Part shown: piece after piece, positions 16,861 through 25,576 of the stretch | Layout of the letters: the number at the start of each line of letters is the position of its first letter | How positions within the stretch are numbered: position 1 is the stretch's first letter | Assembly (NCBI RefSeq): GCF_013778505.1 | Contig: NZ_JAAOWU010000005.1 | Coordinates: 218,924-282,923 of the forward strand | Source of the DNA: Pseudomonas sivasensis | GTDB taxonomy: Bacteria > Pseudomonadota > Gammaproteobacteria > Pseudomonadales > Pseudomonadaceae | Reading direction: 5' to 3' | DNA: 64,000 bases | Program-made: the position numbers and the translations under genes | Notes under the pieces: model-generated | What the model was told of the DNA's origin: nothing | Seen by the model: only the letters and a program-made list of their open reading frames with translations | Database searches by the model: none

Positions 16861-18939
16861 TTAATTTCCTCGAGCCTCTACCATTAAAACAAGTCCCGTT
16901 TGGACTACAGCGGCCCACTCTTCCAGCCGGATGGTAGCGCCGCTCAAGGTGATTGCATTGAAATGTGCCTGACCGCCAAACTGTGTGCCTGCCGGGAGTT
17001 TAAAGCCGATTTTGACGTTTAAAATTTGGTTTGGAAATTTAAAAGGCCAAGTAACGTTTATAGTGCCAACTGTAGCAAAGTCACCAACAACGACATCAAT
17101 CCATTGATTAATCTCGCCGGTGTCTGCGTTCTTACTCCAGCCATTAGCAGCGAGAAGCGCTGTATCTTTTGGCCGATCAACCTGCAAATAAACAACTGTA
17201 CCATCCATGTGACGAATATAAGGCGCGGTCTTAACACCATTATAAAATCCAGCGGCGTCTGACCGGTCGCCGGAAACCTTCCGACCTACTGCTGCCGCCA
17301 CAAAGGCGCAGTTAGCTATGTTTGCACCCGCGTATCCTTCGGGCTGGTCCCAAACAGTAGTATTGCCAGTAATAGCGGGCGTGCAGATACTTCCCGGAAC
17401 GTTAAGGCGCCCCTCGTACGAGTACGACATGGTAGGACCGGTTACGCTGTTATCGGCGTTAACAGTTCTCCAAGTAAAACCGCCAGTTCCTGAGCTTCGG
17501 TTGCACACAGAGTTGAAAGCGTTAGTGAACTGCCCATCAGTTCCGTATGAAACGAATGCACCTGGATTGTTAATAGGCAAGGAGTTGGTAGTAATGCGCA
17601 GACTGAAAAAACTAGGCGAGTAAGCCCCACCACTAACAGGCATTTTAGTTGCGGGGTCAAAGTTTCCGTCGTGATACACGGTTCGATATACGAAAGAACC
17701 ATCAGCAAGCACACGACGAAAACCGAGTATGTCGTACCCGTTCCCCACATGGCCAAAAATGTCAAACGCGGCTGCAGTGTCGCCGGGGTACTTCATGCGC
17801 AAAAACAAGCCGCCGCTAGAGTTAGTCATGCCATCGGTAGTACCGCTCGCATATACGCCAATATGATGCTTGTTAATGTCACCGATTTTCCCAACAACAC
17901 CAGTTTGAGGCGTGGAAAGGATAGCGTCAGTAATGCCATAACCTCCCAAAGTTGTTGCCTTCGCAGCCTTCCCCAAAAGCGCGGTGTCCACCTGCTCCAT
18001 GGTGTATGCATTGGTAATGCCATAGCCGCCCAGGGTATTCGGGTTCGTGCCCGCAATAACGCGGCCGAGCTTATCCACGGTCAAGCTTCGATAGGTGCCC
18101 GCGACAACACCCGTGCGCCCTGCTACGACCTCAAAGGTCAGCGCAGTGGTACCCAACACAATCGGCGCATCGGTCACCAGCTGCCAAACGCTGTCGCCGT
18201 TGGCCGTGCCCTTCTCGACACTGACAAATAGACCCGGTGTTACTTCCACGCCGGCATCTGCATCTTGGGCGCGTTTCCAGGGACCGCTAGCCGGTACGAC
18301 ATAGATACCGTTGTCTTTCGCCTGGGCCTGGTCTTTCACCAGTACACGGGCATCTGCAGCAAGCAACACACCGTCGATGGTTTGAATACCGTTCAGGGCG
18401 ATATTCGCCGTGGTGGCGACCAGTACCGAGTGTTTAAAGTCCTGCTTGTTGATGGCCTCCGTAATCGCCAGGTCAACATATTCACGAGTCGCCAGCACAA
18501 TCGCAGGATCGATCTTCAGCACAATGTTGCTGATGCTGGAAACAATAAAGTTCATCCGCACGATCTGCGTACGACCTGAACCCTGATCCAGCGCTGGCTT
18601 AAAGCTCGGTGCACAGTTGGAAACTGCAACCAGGTCACCGTCCGAGTCGTACAAGCCGATCTCGCGGATCCACCAACCACCCACGTCCGCCGGAATTACC
18701 TGCTCAGCAATGATCACCGCAGCATTCGCCGGGTCGACGCGCAGTTGATTCAGCGGCGCACGTCGGCGCTCGTTGATCAACTTGGTCTGTGCTGCGTTGG
18801 GCATCGGGTCGGTGTCGTTGGCGTCTCCTACTCCAAGTTCGGTGAGGTTCCAGGGAATCCCCAAAGCGTTGGCGTTTGCCAGCTTGGCGGCCCCCACATT
18901 GGTGAGGATCGCCATAAATTGCGAGTTGCGATCAATCAT
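16861..18939 (-). CDS. H: Tail fibre protein (gpH-like receptor binder)
   Basis: The 692-residue protein has a P2 gpH N-terminus (MAILTNVGAAKLANANALG, WNLTELGVGDANDTDPMPN) that docks to the baseplate, a DUF3751-like region, repeated LGGYGIT(N/D)A units near 302-337, and a variable C-terminal half of mixed beta sequence. The last part (about 590-692) resembles gp53/fibre tip folds. The 3' half is clearly AT-richer than the 5' half, which fits exchange of host-range modules. The start overlaps the gpI stop by four bases. Confidence 0.9.
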   Translation of the reverse strand: MIDRNSQFMAILTNVGAAKLANANALGIPWNLTELGVGDANDTDPMPNAAQTKLINERRRAPLNQLRVDPANAAVIIAEQVIPADVGGWWIREIGLYDSDGDLVAVSNCAPSFKPALDQGSGRTQIVRMNFIVSSISNIVLKIDPAIVLATREYVDLAITEAINKQDFKHSVLVATTANIALNGIQTIDGVLLAADARVLVKDQAQAKDNGIYVVPASGPWKRAQDADAGVEVTPGLFVSVEKGTANGDSVWQLVTDAPIVLGTTALTFEVVAGRTGVVAGTYRSLTVDKLGRVIAGTNPNTLGGYGITNAYTMEQVDTALLGKAAKATTLGGYGITDAILSTPQTGVVGKIGDINKHHIGVYASGTTDGMTNSSGGLFLRMKYPGDTAAAFDIFGHVGNGYDILGFRRVLADGSFVYRTVYHDGNFDPATKMPVSGGAYSPSFFSLRITTNSLPINNPGAFVSYGTDGQFTNAFNSVCNRSSGTGGFTWRTVNADNSVTGPTMSYSYEGRLNVPGSICTPAITGNTTVWDQPEGYAGANIANCAFVAAAVGRKVSGDRSDAAGFYNGVKTAPYIRHMDGTVVYLQVDRPKDTALLAANGWSKNADTGEINQWIDVVVGDFATVGTINVTWPFKFPNQILNVKIGFKLPAGTQFGGQAHFNAITLSGATIRLEEWAAVVQTGLVLMVEARGN

Positions 18940-19541
18940 GGGTAAACATCCAGAGTGTCTATGCTGTGTTCGCGCCCGACCATGCCGATGTAGCCAGTGA
19001 CTTCGATGTCACGCTGCACGGGTGGGTAGACGTCGATTACGTCGCCTTCGTAGAGGGCGACACCGATGTGTATGGCGCCTTGGGTTTCCAAGCTGATCGC
19101 GAGGCCGGTCAAAGGCCTGCTGACGGGCTTGGCGTCATCGATAAGGCGCTCCAGCTCCAGGTACATTTCTTCGGTGATGCCGGTATCCAGTACACCGACC
19201 TTCAGCGCGAACGTACCGGGGATGCCCATAGGCGTCGTCTGCCACCACTCCAGCACCTCGATCAGGTAACCCAACGGCTCGACCACCCGCCGCAGGGCGC
19301 CGATGGTTCCCTTGTGGGCATGCACGTAGAACGCGGAGCGAATGGCGGAACGCTTGACGGCTTCGGACCATTTGTTGTCCCAACGGTCGACCGACCAGGT
19401 CCAAGCCAGCCACGGCAGCAGATGCGCCGGGCAGGTGTCCGGGTTGTACAGGGTGCGCAGTGGGATAACGGTTTTCTCAGCCAGCGCGGCCTCGATGGCG
19501 CGCTCCAACTGAGTGCTATTCAGGGGGAGCAGACTGGTCAT
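18936..19541 (-). CDS. I: P2-type baseplate/tail protein gpI
   Basis: The 201-residue protein matches Phage_tail_I: LLPLNSTQLERAIEAALAE, TCPAHLLPWLAWTWSVDRWD, and SAFYVHAHKGTIGALRRVVEPLG. ATG 19541 overlaps the gpJ stop in an ATGA, so I use it rather than the longer frame to 19577. It is a wedge component of the baseplate. Confidence 0.93.
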   Translation of the reverse strand: MTSLLPLNSTQLERAIEAALAEKTVIPLRTLYNPDTCPAHLLPWLAWTWSVDRWDNKWSEAVKRSAIRSAFYVHAHKGTIGALRRVVEPLGYLIEVLEWWQTTPMGIPGTFALKVGVLDTGITEEMYLELERLIDDAKPVSRPLTGLAISLETQGAIHIGVALYEGDVIDVYPPVQRDIEVTGYIGMVGREHSIDTLDVYP

Positions 19542-20425
19542 GTCGTGCCCCCAAGAACAACACTGAAACCGGTGCAATAGGCCGCTTGGTACTTGCTCGG
19601 CTTTAGGTCTTTCCAGTTTTTCAGCTCGACCCGGCCGACGCCGCTGATGTGCAACTGGGCGTCGACGCCAGATTGAGCAACCTCAAGCGCCAAGCGCTTA
19701 CGCGGGTTGATCCAGGCCGCGAGGCGCTTGATCGCCTCGGCCAAGATGGCGTCGTTTTCCGGGCCGGCGCCTTGCATGTGCAACACGGCATCAATCCGGT
19801 AATTCAGGATCTCGGCGCTCTGCACGATGAGGCGGTCGCCAACCGGGCGGATGTCATCGTCGCTGAGTTTGCTGTACACCGCGTCTAGCAGCGCCTGATC
19901 GGCCTGGCCGCTGCCGGTCAGGCTCAGCACGGTCACCACTACGACGGCCGGTGATGGGCTTTCAGCCGTGGCATCGGCCACCAGCCCCGAGGCGTTGCGC
20001 GAGTGGAAAATGTAGCTGTTGCGAGGGCCGGCGGTGGTCAGCCCTTCGTAGACCAACTGGATACGCTCACGCAGGGCATCGTCGGACTCTTTAACCTCTT
20101 CGACCGGCGGCACCGCCAGCAGATTAGCCGGCTGAATAACCAGTCGTTGAAGCTTCACGTTGGCCGCAAGCTGATCAAGATCCTCCTTTTCGGCATACGC
20201 CAGCATCAGCGCCCTGGCCGCATCATTGACCCGTGCCCGATTCTGCATCTTGCCGTAGGCCCCCAGTTCCACCAGTTTGACCACCGGGTCGCTCTCCAGC
20301 GCCGCCGACCAGTTATCGCCCATGTACTCGCGAAAAGATGACATCCCCTCCTGGTACAGCTCCTCATAGTCCAGATCCTCCAGCACCTGCGGCGCCGGCA
20401 ACGCCGATAAATCCACTGTACTCAT
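19538..20425 (-). CDS. J: P2-type baseplate assembly protein gpJ
   Basis: The 295-residue protein matches Baseplate_J: MSTVDLSALPAPQVLEDLDYEE, a conserved ELGAYGKMQNRARVNDAARA helix, and the ESPSPAVVVVTVLS core. It forms the baseplate wedge edge with gpI and gpW. It overlaps both neighbours by four bases. Confidence 0.94.
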   Translation of the reverse strand: MSTVDLSALPAPQVLEDLDYEELYQEGMSSFREYMGDNWSAALESDPVVKLVELGAYGKMQNRARVNDAARALMLAYAEKEDLDQLAANVKLQRLVIQPANLLAVPPVEEVKESDDALRERIQLVYEGLTTAGPRNSYIFHSRNASGLVADATAESPSPAVVVVTVLSLTGSGQADQALLDAVYSKLSDDDIRPVGDRLIVQSAEILNYRIDAVLHMQGAGPENDAILAEAIKRLAAWINPRKRLALEVAQSGVDAQLHISGVGRVELKNWKDLKPSKYQAAYCTGFSVVLGGTT

Positions 20426-20748
20426 GCCGACACCTCCAGCAGCAGGCGTTCGCCCTGATAGTCACCTGTTAACTTGAAGTCGATGCGACCGCCGACGATG
20501 GCAACGACTTGCACCTGCTCCAGCTTTAGCCGCGGTTCCCAGCGACCCAGCGAGCGAGCCACCTCGGCCTGCACCGCGCTCTTCCAGCCCGCGTTGACCG
20601 GTAGGTCGACAAAGCGTCGGATCAGGCTGCCGTACTCAGGCCGCATCCGCCGACTGCCCACGGGCGTGCCGAGAATGTCCCCAATGGACTGTCGGAGATG
20701 GTCGAGACCGGACAGCGGTTTGCCGGTGTGGCGATCCATTCCGATCAT
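20422..20748 (-). CDS. W: P2-type baseplate protein gpW (gp25-like)
   Basis: The 108-residue protein carries the gp25-like signature: GLDHLRQSIGDILGTPVGSR and RMRPEYGSLIRRFVDLP. It belongs to the lysozyme-like baseplate wedge family and is encoded just before gpJ, overlapping it by four bases. Confidence 0.93.
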   Translation of the reverse strand: MIGMDRHTGKPLSGLDHLRQSIGDILGTPVGSRRMRPEYGSLIRRFVDLPVNAGWKSAVQAEVARSLGRWEPRLKLEQVQVVAIVGGRIDFKLTGDYQGERLLLEVSA

Positions 20749-20753
20749 CGGGA

Positions 20754-20948
20754 TTACTCCTGCAGAAGTTCCGGGTGGGCCTGGAGGAAGGCGAACTGTT
20801 CATCAGTGCTGGCCGTCACGCGCGCCTTGCTCACCGCCAAGGTGCTGCCATCAGGAAGGACCAGGGTGCGCGAGGTGAAGAGCGTGTCGCGGAAAACGCG
20901 CCCAGGCCCAACTTCGTCCTGGCTGTCGAGTTTGTTCTTGCTCATCAA
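20754..20948 (-). CDS. Small conserved tail-module protein of unknown function
   Basis: The 64-residue protein (MMSKNKLDSQDEVGPGRVF) is acidic and soluble. It is packed between the gpV and gpW genes, five bases before gpW, so it is probably translated with them. No function is recognised from sequence. Confidence 0.6.
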   Translation of the reverse strand: MMSKNKLDSQDEVGPGRVFRDTLFTSRTLVLPDGSTLAVSKARVTASTDEQFAFLQAHPELLQE

Positions 20949-20964
20949 CGGATGCTCCTAAAAC

Positions 20965-20986
20965 GAAAAACCCGCTCAAGGCGGGT
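20965..20986 (-). terminator. Terminator-like hairpin after the gpV gene
   Basis: ACCCGC and GCGGGT (20970-20986) pair around TCAAG; on the minus strand the stem runs into TTTTTCG. It lies between gpV and the small gene at 20948, inside the late operon. Confidence 0.6.
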
Positions 20987-20991
20987 AGTGA

Positions 20992-21567
20992 TCAGTGTTT
21001 GTGGTTCGGCGTGTTGCCGCCGACATCGATGACCTTGCCGGCACTGTTGATGTCGCCGGTCGTATTGAGTGTGCTGTTGATCTGGGTAGCGCCGTCGATG
21101 GTGACTAAGCCCACCAGGTTGATCTTGCCCGACACCAATCGTGTGCTATCCGGCGTCATCTCCAGCACAGACCCTCCGACCTTGACCATGACGGTGCCCG
21201 CCGGGAGATCGATGGTGTAGCTGTTGGCTTCCCAGTCGTAGACCAGGGAGCCGCCATCGTCGAACCGCCACACCTCGACATGATCGCGGTTGTCCGGCTG
21301 GGCGCCGGCATTGCCGTACAAGCCAGGGATAAACGTACCCATCGCCGGCTCGCCGCTGGGACTGATCAACGCGCCCTGCTCTCCCACGCTCGGCACCCGC
21401 CAGTGACGAGCCTTGCCAGCCGCCTGGCTGTGCCAACGCACCCAGGCGCTGATCCAGTCGCCCGACTTCACACGCACCATAGCGGTGGACAGATCCACCC
21501 CCACCACGACGCAGGGCATCACCGTCGAGGCGATCATCCGGTCATGCTGGGCACTGGCGTAGCTCAT
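20992..21567 (-). CDS. V: P2-type baseplate spike protein gpV
   Basis: The 191-residue protein matches Phage_base_V: an OB-fold start (MPCVVVGVDLSTAMVRVKSGDW), WRVPSVGEQGALISPSG, and then repeated beta segments (ITIDGATQINSTLNTTGDINS) forming the triple beta-helix. It ends in NTPNHKH, a histidine-containing tip like those binding metal in phage spikes. It pierces the outer membrane. Confidence 0.93.
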   Translation of the reverse strand: MSYASAQHDRMIASTVMPCVVVGVDLSTAMVRVKSGDWISAWVRWHSQAAGKARHWRVPSVGEQGALISPSGEPAMGTFIPGLYGNAGAQPDNRDHVEVWRFDDGGSLVYDWEANSYTIDLPAGTVMVKVGGSVLEMTPDSTRLVSGKINLVGLVTIDGATQINSTLNTTGDINSAGKVIDVGGNTPNHKH

Positions 21568-22082
21568 TGCAGATCCTCCGGGTTGACCGGCCCTACGCCC
21601 GGCCCCAGGTCAATGACCAAAGACCCCGGCGGCTCATCCGGCCACGGCCATTCCTCGGCGCCCAAGTAAACCGTCTGGTCCCACTCCACCAGCCAGACGA
21701 AATAGCCGTCCAGTTCGGGCTTGGTCCAGTCTTGCGTAGAGCGCACGAACTGCGCGCAGTCGACCTCCAATCCCCAGCTCTGCCCCCGTAGAAGCACCGC
21801 GAGCTGGGAGGCCAACTGCACCGCCTGGCGTTGCGGATCCGCGCTGATCGAGTCGACGATGATCCGCGCCTCGAACTTGCAGGTCAGCGAGGTTTCACCG
21901 GTACCGATATCCGGCGCGGGCTCCATCTCGGCCATTTCCAGCAGCACTACCGGCGTGGGAATGCTGGTGTCTGCCGACAGATCCGGCCAGAACGACGCGC
22001 CCTGAATCCCTGGCAACTGTTCCTTCAGGTGCTGCTCGATGGCGTCATAAAGACGGTCGAGGCTGAATGGCTGATCAGACAC
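21564..22082 (-). CDS. Head-tail/tail completion protein, gp37-like family
   Basis: The 172-residue protein begins SDQPFSLDRLYDAIEQHLKE from GTG 22082, which has AAGGAG at good distance; the ATG 33 bases further upstream lies inside the neighbouring gene. It resembles small phage proteins encoded between the head-tail proteins and the baseplate in lambda/P2 mosaics. It is predicted soluble with a mixed alpha/beta fold. It overlaps gpV by four bases. A tail terminator or completion role is inferred from position. Confidence 0.6.
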   Translation of the reverse strand: MSDQPFSLDRLYDAIEQHLKEQLPGIQGASFWPDLSADTSIPTPVVLLEMAEMEPAPDIGTGETSLTCKFEARIIVDSISADPQRQAVQLASQLAVLLRGQSWGLEVDCAQFVRSTQDWTKPELDGYFVWLVEWDQTVYLGAEEWPWPDEPPGSLVIDLGPGVGPVNPEDLQ

Positions 22083-22731
22083 GGGCGGTCTCCTTGAGGT
22101 ACTTCTGCAGTTCAAAGTTGAGTTCTTGCTTGAGGATCTCCAGCAAGCGTTCGTCAGCGCGTTTTACCCAGTTGTCGAAGTGCGGTCGCACCTGGTCCAG
22201 CGAGACCTTGGCTTTCGCCAGCGGGAAGCGGTTGTCGCTCTCTGCGATGAAACCCGAACTGCGCCGCCCCTGCGTGCTGCCGGGGTAGTCCGTGGCATTG
22301 AAGTGCTTGCTCGACGTGCGGATCCAGATGTCGGGGCTATTGCCATACACCTGCTTGAAGAACGCGCCCTGGTAACGCCGCCCCGCCACCGACACACCGG
22401 CGCGGGATTGCCGAGATCGACCGATGCGGCTGGCCTCGATGGCGTTGACCCCAAACCACAACTTGCCACGCATCGCGCCGCCGCTGACCGGATAAGCCCG
22501 AAGGCGCTGCCGGACAGCGCCGATGGCGATTCGCTCCTGCTTGCCCACGGCTCGCGCAATGTAGGTGCGCAGCCAACCCAACGTCTTGTTGATCGCACGA
22601 CGCTGAGCCGCTGCAGCGGCCTTGGGCACCAACTGCCCGAACTCGCGCAGGGCCTGGGAATGCACCGCCGACGGCAGGATATTGATCATCCCGCTATCGC
22701 GGTTTTGCTGCACATGGCTGCCGACGCTCAT
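22075..22731 (-). CDS. Z: Prophage minor tail protein Z-like (GPZ)
   Basis: The 218-residue protein matches the minor tail protein Z family: a basic helical start with QRRAINKTLGWLRTYIARAV, then GKLWFGVNAIEASRIG and GAFFKQVYGNSPDIW. In lambda gpZ acts at the head-proximal end of the tail, making it the join between the lambda-like head and P2-like tail blocks here. It overlaps the upstream gene by four bases. Confidence 0.8.
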   Translation of the reverse strand: MSVGSHVQQNRDSGMINILPSAVHSQALREFGQLVPKAAAAAQRRAINKTLGWLRTYIARAVGKQERIAIGAVRQRLRAYPVSGGAMRGKLWFGVNAIEASRIGRSRQSRAGVSVAGRRYQGAFFKQVYGNSPDIWIRTSSKHFNATDYPGSTQGRRSSGFIAESDNRFPLAKAKVSLDQVRPHFDNWVKRADERLLEILKQELNFELQKYLKETARV

Positions 22732-23054
22732 GGTCGCTTCCTCAAGATCAGGGCCACCAGGCCATCGCCGCCGGGCTCTAGTTGCAGCAGGTCGTAGTCG
22801 CCGCCGCCATCCAGAGTCGGCAAGTCGATGGTGACCCGCAGGCCCTTGCTCAGACCGTCCGAATCTTTCACGCGGATCTCAAATCGAGGCTCGCGCAATC
22901 CGGTGTGGACCTTGCCGAACTGCGGTGCTTTCCATGGTGCCGCGAACATACCCAGTACCGGTTCGGCGCGGCCTTCGATCTGGGCGCTGTCGCCCAGGGT
23001 CTCGAATACCACGTCGTCGATGTCGTCGATCAGATCGCGGAAGGCCACGGTCAC
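22728..23054 (-). CDS. Head-tail attachment protein, lambda gpFII-like
   Basis: From GTG 23054 the product is 108 residues and starts TVAFRDLIDDIDDVVFETLGDSA. Size and pattern match the lambda FII-type attachment family (RFEIRVKDSDGL, TIDLPTLDGGGDYDLLQLEPGG). The GTGA overlap with the capsid stop supports this start over the ATG at 23090. It connects the portal ring with the tail. Confidence 0.8.
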   Translation of the reverse strand: MTVAFRDLIDDIDDVVFETLGDSAQIEGRAEPVLGMFAAPWKAPQFGKVHTGLREPRFEIRVKDSDGLSKGLRVTIDLPTLDGGGDYDLLQLEPGGDGLVALILRKRP

Positions 23055-24046
23055 ATTTCCAGCAGGATCTGCGCCAAGGGCCGCGTGCACATGTGCAGCG
23101 GGTTGGACTGAGCTTCACCGGCCATGCCTTTGTTGAAAGGCAGTGGCTCGATCTTGCTGTAATACGGAACACCTTCGGTGTTGACCGTTTCCATGTAGTC
23201 GGCCGGTGCGAATACCGAAATATACAAGTCCGGTACGCCTTCAGGGATCAGCAGCGCCTTGTCGTCGTGCACAAACGTCATCCCGGCGATTTTGCCGCGA
23301 TAACGCTCCCAGGTGATGCCACCGTAGTCGAAACTTTCACGAGCATCACCTCGTAAAGCAGCTGCTTGTTGGGTGTTGAGGTAAGTTTTTTTCACCTCCT
23401 CAATTTCCAAAAGCGCATTCCAAAAATTCTTACCGCAGAAAGCACGAGAGCCGCTGCGGGTCACGCTGCCCAATGCGTCTTCTTGCATATCCAACGCCTC
23501 ACCACACTGCACGCGAAACGACTTCGTCTCACCGACCAAGCCCATCGACAACGACTTTCGCTTAACGCCAAAACGGTCATACAAATCGAGCAGCACCGTC
23601 TTGCCGTCGGCATCGTAGATTTTGCCGTTGAGCGCACCGAGGCGCTGAAACTCGTGAGTAACATCCAACTGTCGGCGAGCCTTGGCCAGGCGCTTGTTGA
23701 CCACATCCTGCACCGACTGAAGCTCGGAACGCGTGCCGAAGGCACGAATGCCCTGGATCTCATCAGCCTTGATAGTGAAGCGTTGTGGCAGGTGTACGGT
23801 ATTGAAAGGAATCAGCGTGCGCTTGGTACCACCGACCACCAGACCGGACGTACCCCGTTCACCCGCCGGCACCAATGCCAAGGTGTCACCGTCCTTTTCG
23901 ATCTGTACCGTAAGGGTGGTAATACCCTCCTCCTGGAACAAACCCAGGCTGCCGATACGTCCAGGCACGTACTCCTGTTCGTTGATTGCGGCGGTCAGCG
24001 AAGATACCGAGAACGCATCGTCATTGAAGATTTGAATGTCAGCCAT
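23051..24046 (-). CDS. Major capsid protein, lambda gpE family
   Basis: The 331-residue protein matches the lambda gpE family: MADIQIFNDDAFSVSSLTAAIN, then ITTLTVQIEKDGDTLALVPA, and RSGSRAFCGKNFWNALLEIEE. ATG 24046 is preceded by GGAGA, and the longer frame begins in a terminator hairpin. It has the HK97 fold and forms the capsid shell with the decoration protein encoded just upstream. Confidence 0.94.
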   Translation of the reverse strand: MADIQIFNDDAFSVSSLTAAINEQEYVPGRIGSLGLFQEEGITTLTVQIEKDGDTLALVPAGERGTSGLVVGGTKRTLIPFNTVHLPQRFTIKADEIQGIRAFGTRSELQSVQDVVNKRLAKARRQLDVTHEFQRLGALNGKIYDADGKTVLLDLYDRFGVKRKSLSMGLVGETKSFRVQCGEALDMQEDALGSVTRSGSRAFCGKNFWNALLEIEEVKKTYLNTQQAAALRGDARESFDYGGITWERYRGKIAGMTFVHDDKALLIPEGVPDLYISVFAPADYMETVNTEGVPYYSKIEPLPFNKGMAGEAQSNPLHMCTRPLAQILLEM

Positions 24047-24062
24047 GAAACATGTCTCCAGA

Positions 24063-24089
24063 AAACAAAAAACCCGCACAATGCGGGTT
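24063..24089 (-). terminator. Terminator-like hairpin between decoration and capsid genes
   Basis: AACCCGCA (24071-24078) and TGCGGGTT (24082-24089) pair perfectly around CAA. On the minus strand the stem is followed by a TTTTTTG run. It sits inside the head operon between two structural genes. Confidence 0.7.
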
Positions 24090-24110
24090 GAAGGGGTTAA
24101 ACGAGTCGCC

Positions 24111-24449
24111 TTAGCGGACGATCACGTCTCGAGCGTTCAGCGCTTTCTCAGCGGCGGGGTCCAGGCCGGTCAAGTGTGCTTCGCTGACCTCCGCCAGACG
24201 CACCACCGCACGTCCTCGGCGCACCACGTCCGACATGCTCAATGGGCCGAAGAGGATCGCCTGGGCGTTCTCGCTCCCGTCTTCAGCTGTGGGGTTGTAT
24301 GGCGCGAATTCACCAGTAGCGGTGACCAAACCGAGAATCTGTCCAGGTTCTAACGCAGGGCCTGCAGCGACGTTGATCGCTTCGCGGGAAATGGTGCCGT
24401 TACCTTCGGACAGCAGGAACTCGCCTGCGTGCATCGATTCAGTTTTCAT
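24111..24449 (-). CDS. Head decoration protein, lambda gpD family
   Basis: The 112-residue protein matches HDPD: EFLLSEGNGTISREAINVAAG, PGQILGLVTATGEFAPYNP, and the NAQAILFGPL strand. It binds as trimers on the expanded capsid and stabilises it. It is encoded between protease and capsid as in lambda, and overlaps the protease gene by four bases. Confidence 0.93.
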   Translation of the reverse strand: MKTESMHAGEFLLSEGNGTISREAINVAAGPALEPGQILGLVTATGEFAPYNPTAEDGSENAQAILFGPLSMSDVVRRGRAVVRLAEVSEAHLTGLDPAAEKALNARDVIVR

Positions 24450-25576
24450 GCTCTTGCTCCTTTCGAGTTACCGTTTTGTGCCGCCTGACGGCTGGACCAG
24501 ATTGAATGGGTGTCGACCTGCTTGGCCTTGATCGTTGGGGCTGGATCATCGTCCAGCGGCAGGCTGTTATTGATTTCAAAGCCGCCGCCACTGCCGACCA
24601 GCTTGTCGAAGAGCCGCGCACGAACTGCAGCTTCATCCAGGCCCGCCGTGATGAATTCGCCGGTCAGCTCTGGCAGTCGTGCCGCGACACAGAGGCCGTG
24701 CAAGGCTTTTGCATTGCTCAGTGCTGCCTGGATCACCGCTTCGCTTTCCAGCTTCGTCGCAGCGAGTATAGGGTCCACCAGGTTGCTGATGCCGGCCGCT
24801 GCACATCCCTGGGTGACCATCAGAGCCAGCTTGGCAGCATCCAGCACAGGGGCAGGATCTGGCTCAGGCGGTTCTACTTCAGGCCCGTCATCCAGTTGGG
24901 CGAGCAGCTCGGGCGGGGCATTCTGGAAGCGCTGCAACACGCTGCCCTGTCCGAGACAGGCGCTGACCTTGAGACCGTCGCCGACTTCATCGGCCAGGCC
25001 CAGCGCCACCGCTTCATTGGCCGTGAGCCAGGTTTCCGCATTGACCATGCGCCGCAGCTCGGCTTCGTCGATGTTGGGCGCCTTGGCTTTGTAGGCCGCG
25101 ATAATCGCTTCCAGGGTCTGGTCCAGCACGTCAGCGACGCGACGGAAGTCTTCGGCATCACCACCGGTAAAGGTGTAGGGGTTGTGAATCATCAACATGG
25201 CGTTGGCCGCGATCACTACCCGGTGAGCGCCGCACACCGCGACACTGGCCGCGCTCGCCGCCAGTGCATCAATGCGCCCCGTACAGCGCTCGCCCAGCCG
25301 GGACAAAGCGTTGTGGATCGCCAGACCGTCGAACAGATCACCGCCGATGCTGTTGAAAGCGACGATCACCGGGGACGCGCCGTCATCCATGGCGCGCAGA
25401 TCCTGCACGAACTGGTTGGCGGTGACGCCCCAGGCGCCGATCTCGCCGTACACGAAGATCTCGATACTGCGTTGCTCAGCCTCGCCACTGGCCTGGAGGG
25501 TGTACCAGCTTTTGTCGGCGACCTTGACCTGCTTGCCCGCCTTGTCATAAACGCGGGGCTTGGCTTTTTTGCTCAT
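24446..25576 (-). CDS. ClpP-type head maturation protease with scaffold-like C-terminus
   Basis: The 376-residue protein has a ClpP-fold protease domain (about 35-205): GGDLFDGLAIHNAL, the nucleophile region ALAASAASVAV (Ser108 likely) and MLMIHNP with His131. The remaining 170 residues are alanine- and proline-rich, then helical, and probably act as the internal scaffold, like lambda gpC with its Nu3 part. It overlaps the portal and decoration genes by four bases each. Confidence 0.92.
   Translation of the reverse strand: MSKKAKPRVYDKAGKQVKVADKSWYTLQASGEAEQRSIEIFVYGEIGAWGVTANQFVQDLRAMDDGASPVIVAFNSIGGDLFDGLAIHNALSRLGERCTGRIDALAASAASVAVCGAHRVVIAANAMLMIHNPYTFTGGDAEDFRRVADVLDQTLEAIIAAYKAKAPNIDEAELRRMVNAETWLTANEAVALGLADEVGDGLKVSACLGQGSVLQRFQNAPPELLAQLDDGPEVEPPEPDPAPVLDAAKLALMVTQGCAAAGISNLVDPILAATKLESEAVIQAALSNAKALHGLCVAARLPELTGEFITAGLDEAAVRARLFDKLVGSGGGFEINNSLPLDDDPAPTIKAKQVDTHSIWSSRQAAQNGNSKGARA

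Noticed and set aside
7840..22115. The tail cluster as an R-type tailocin
   Set aside because: Capsid, portal, terminase, protease, replication and integrase genes are all present, so this is a prophage with a contractile tail and not a headless bacteriocin.
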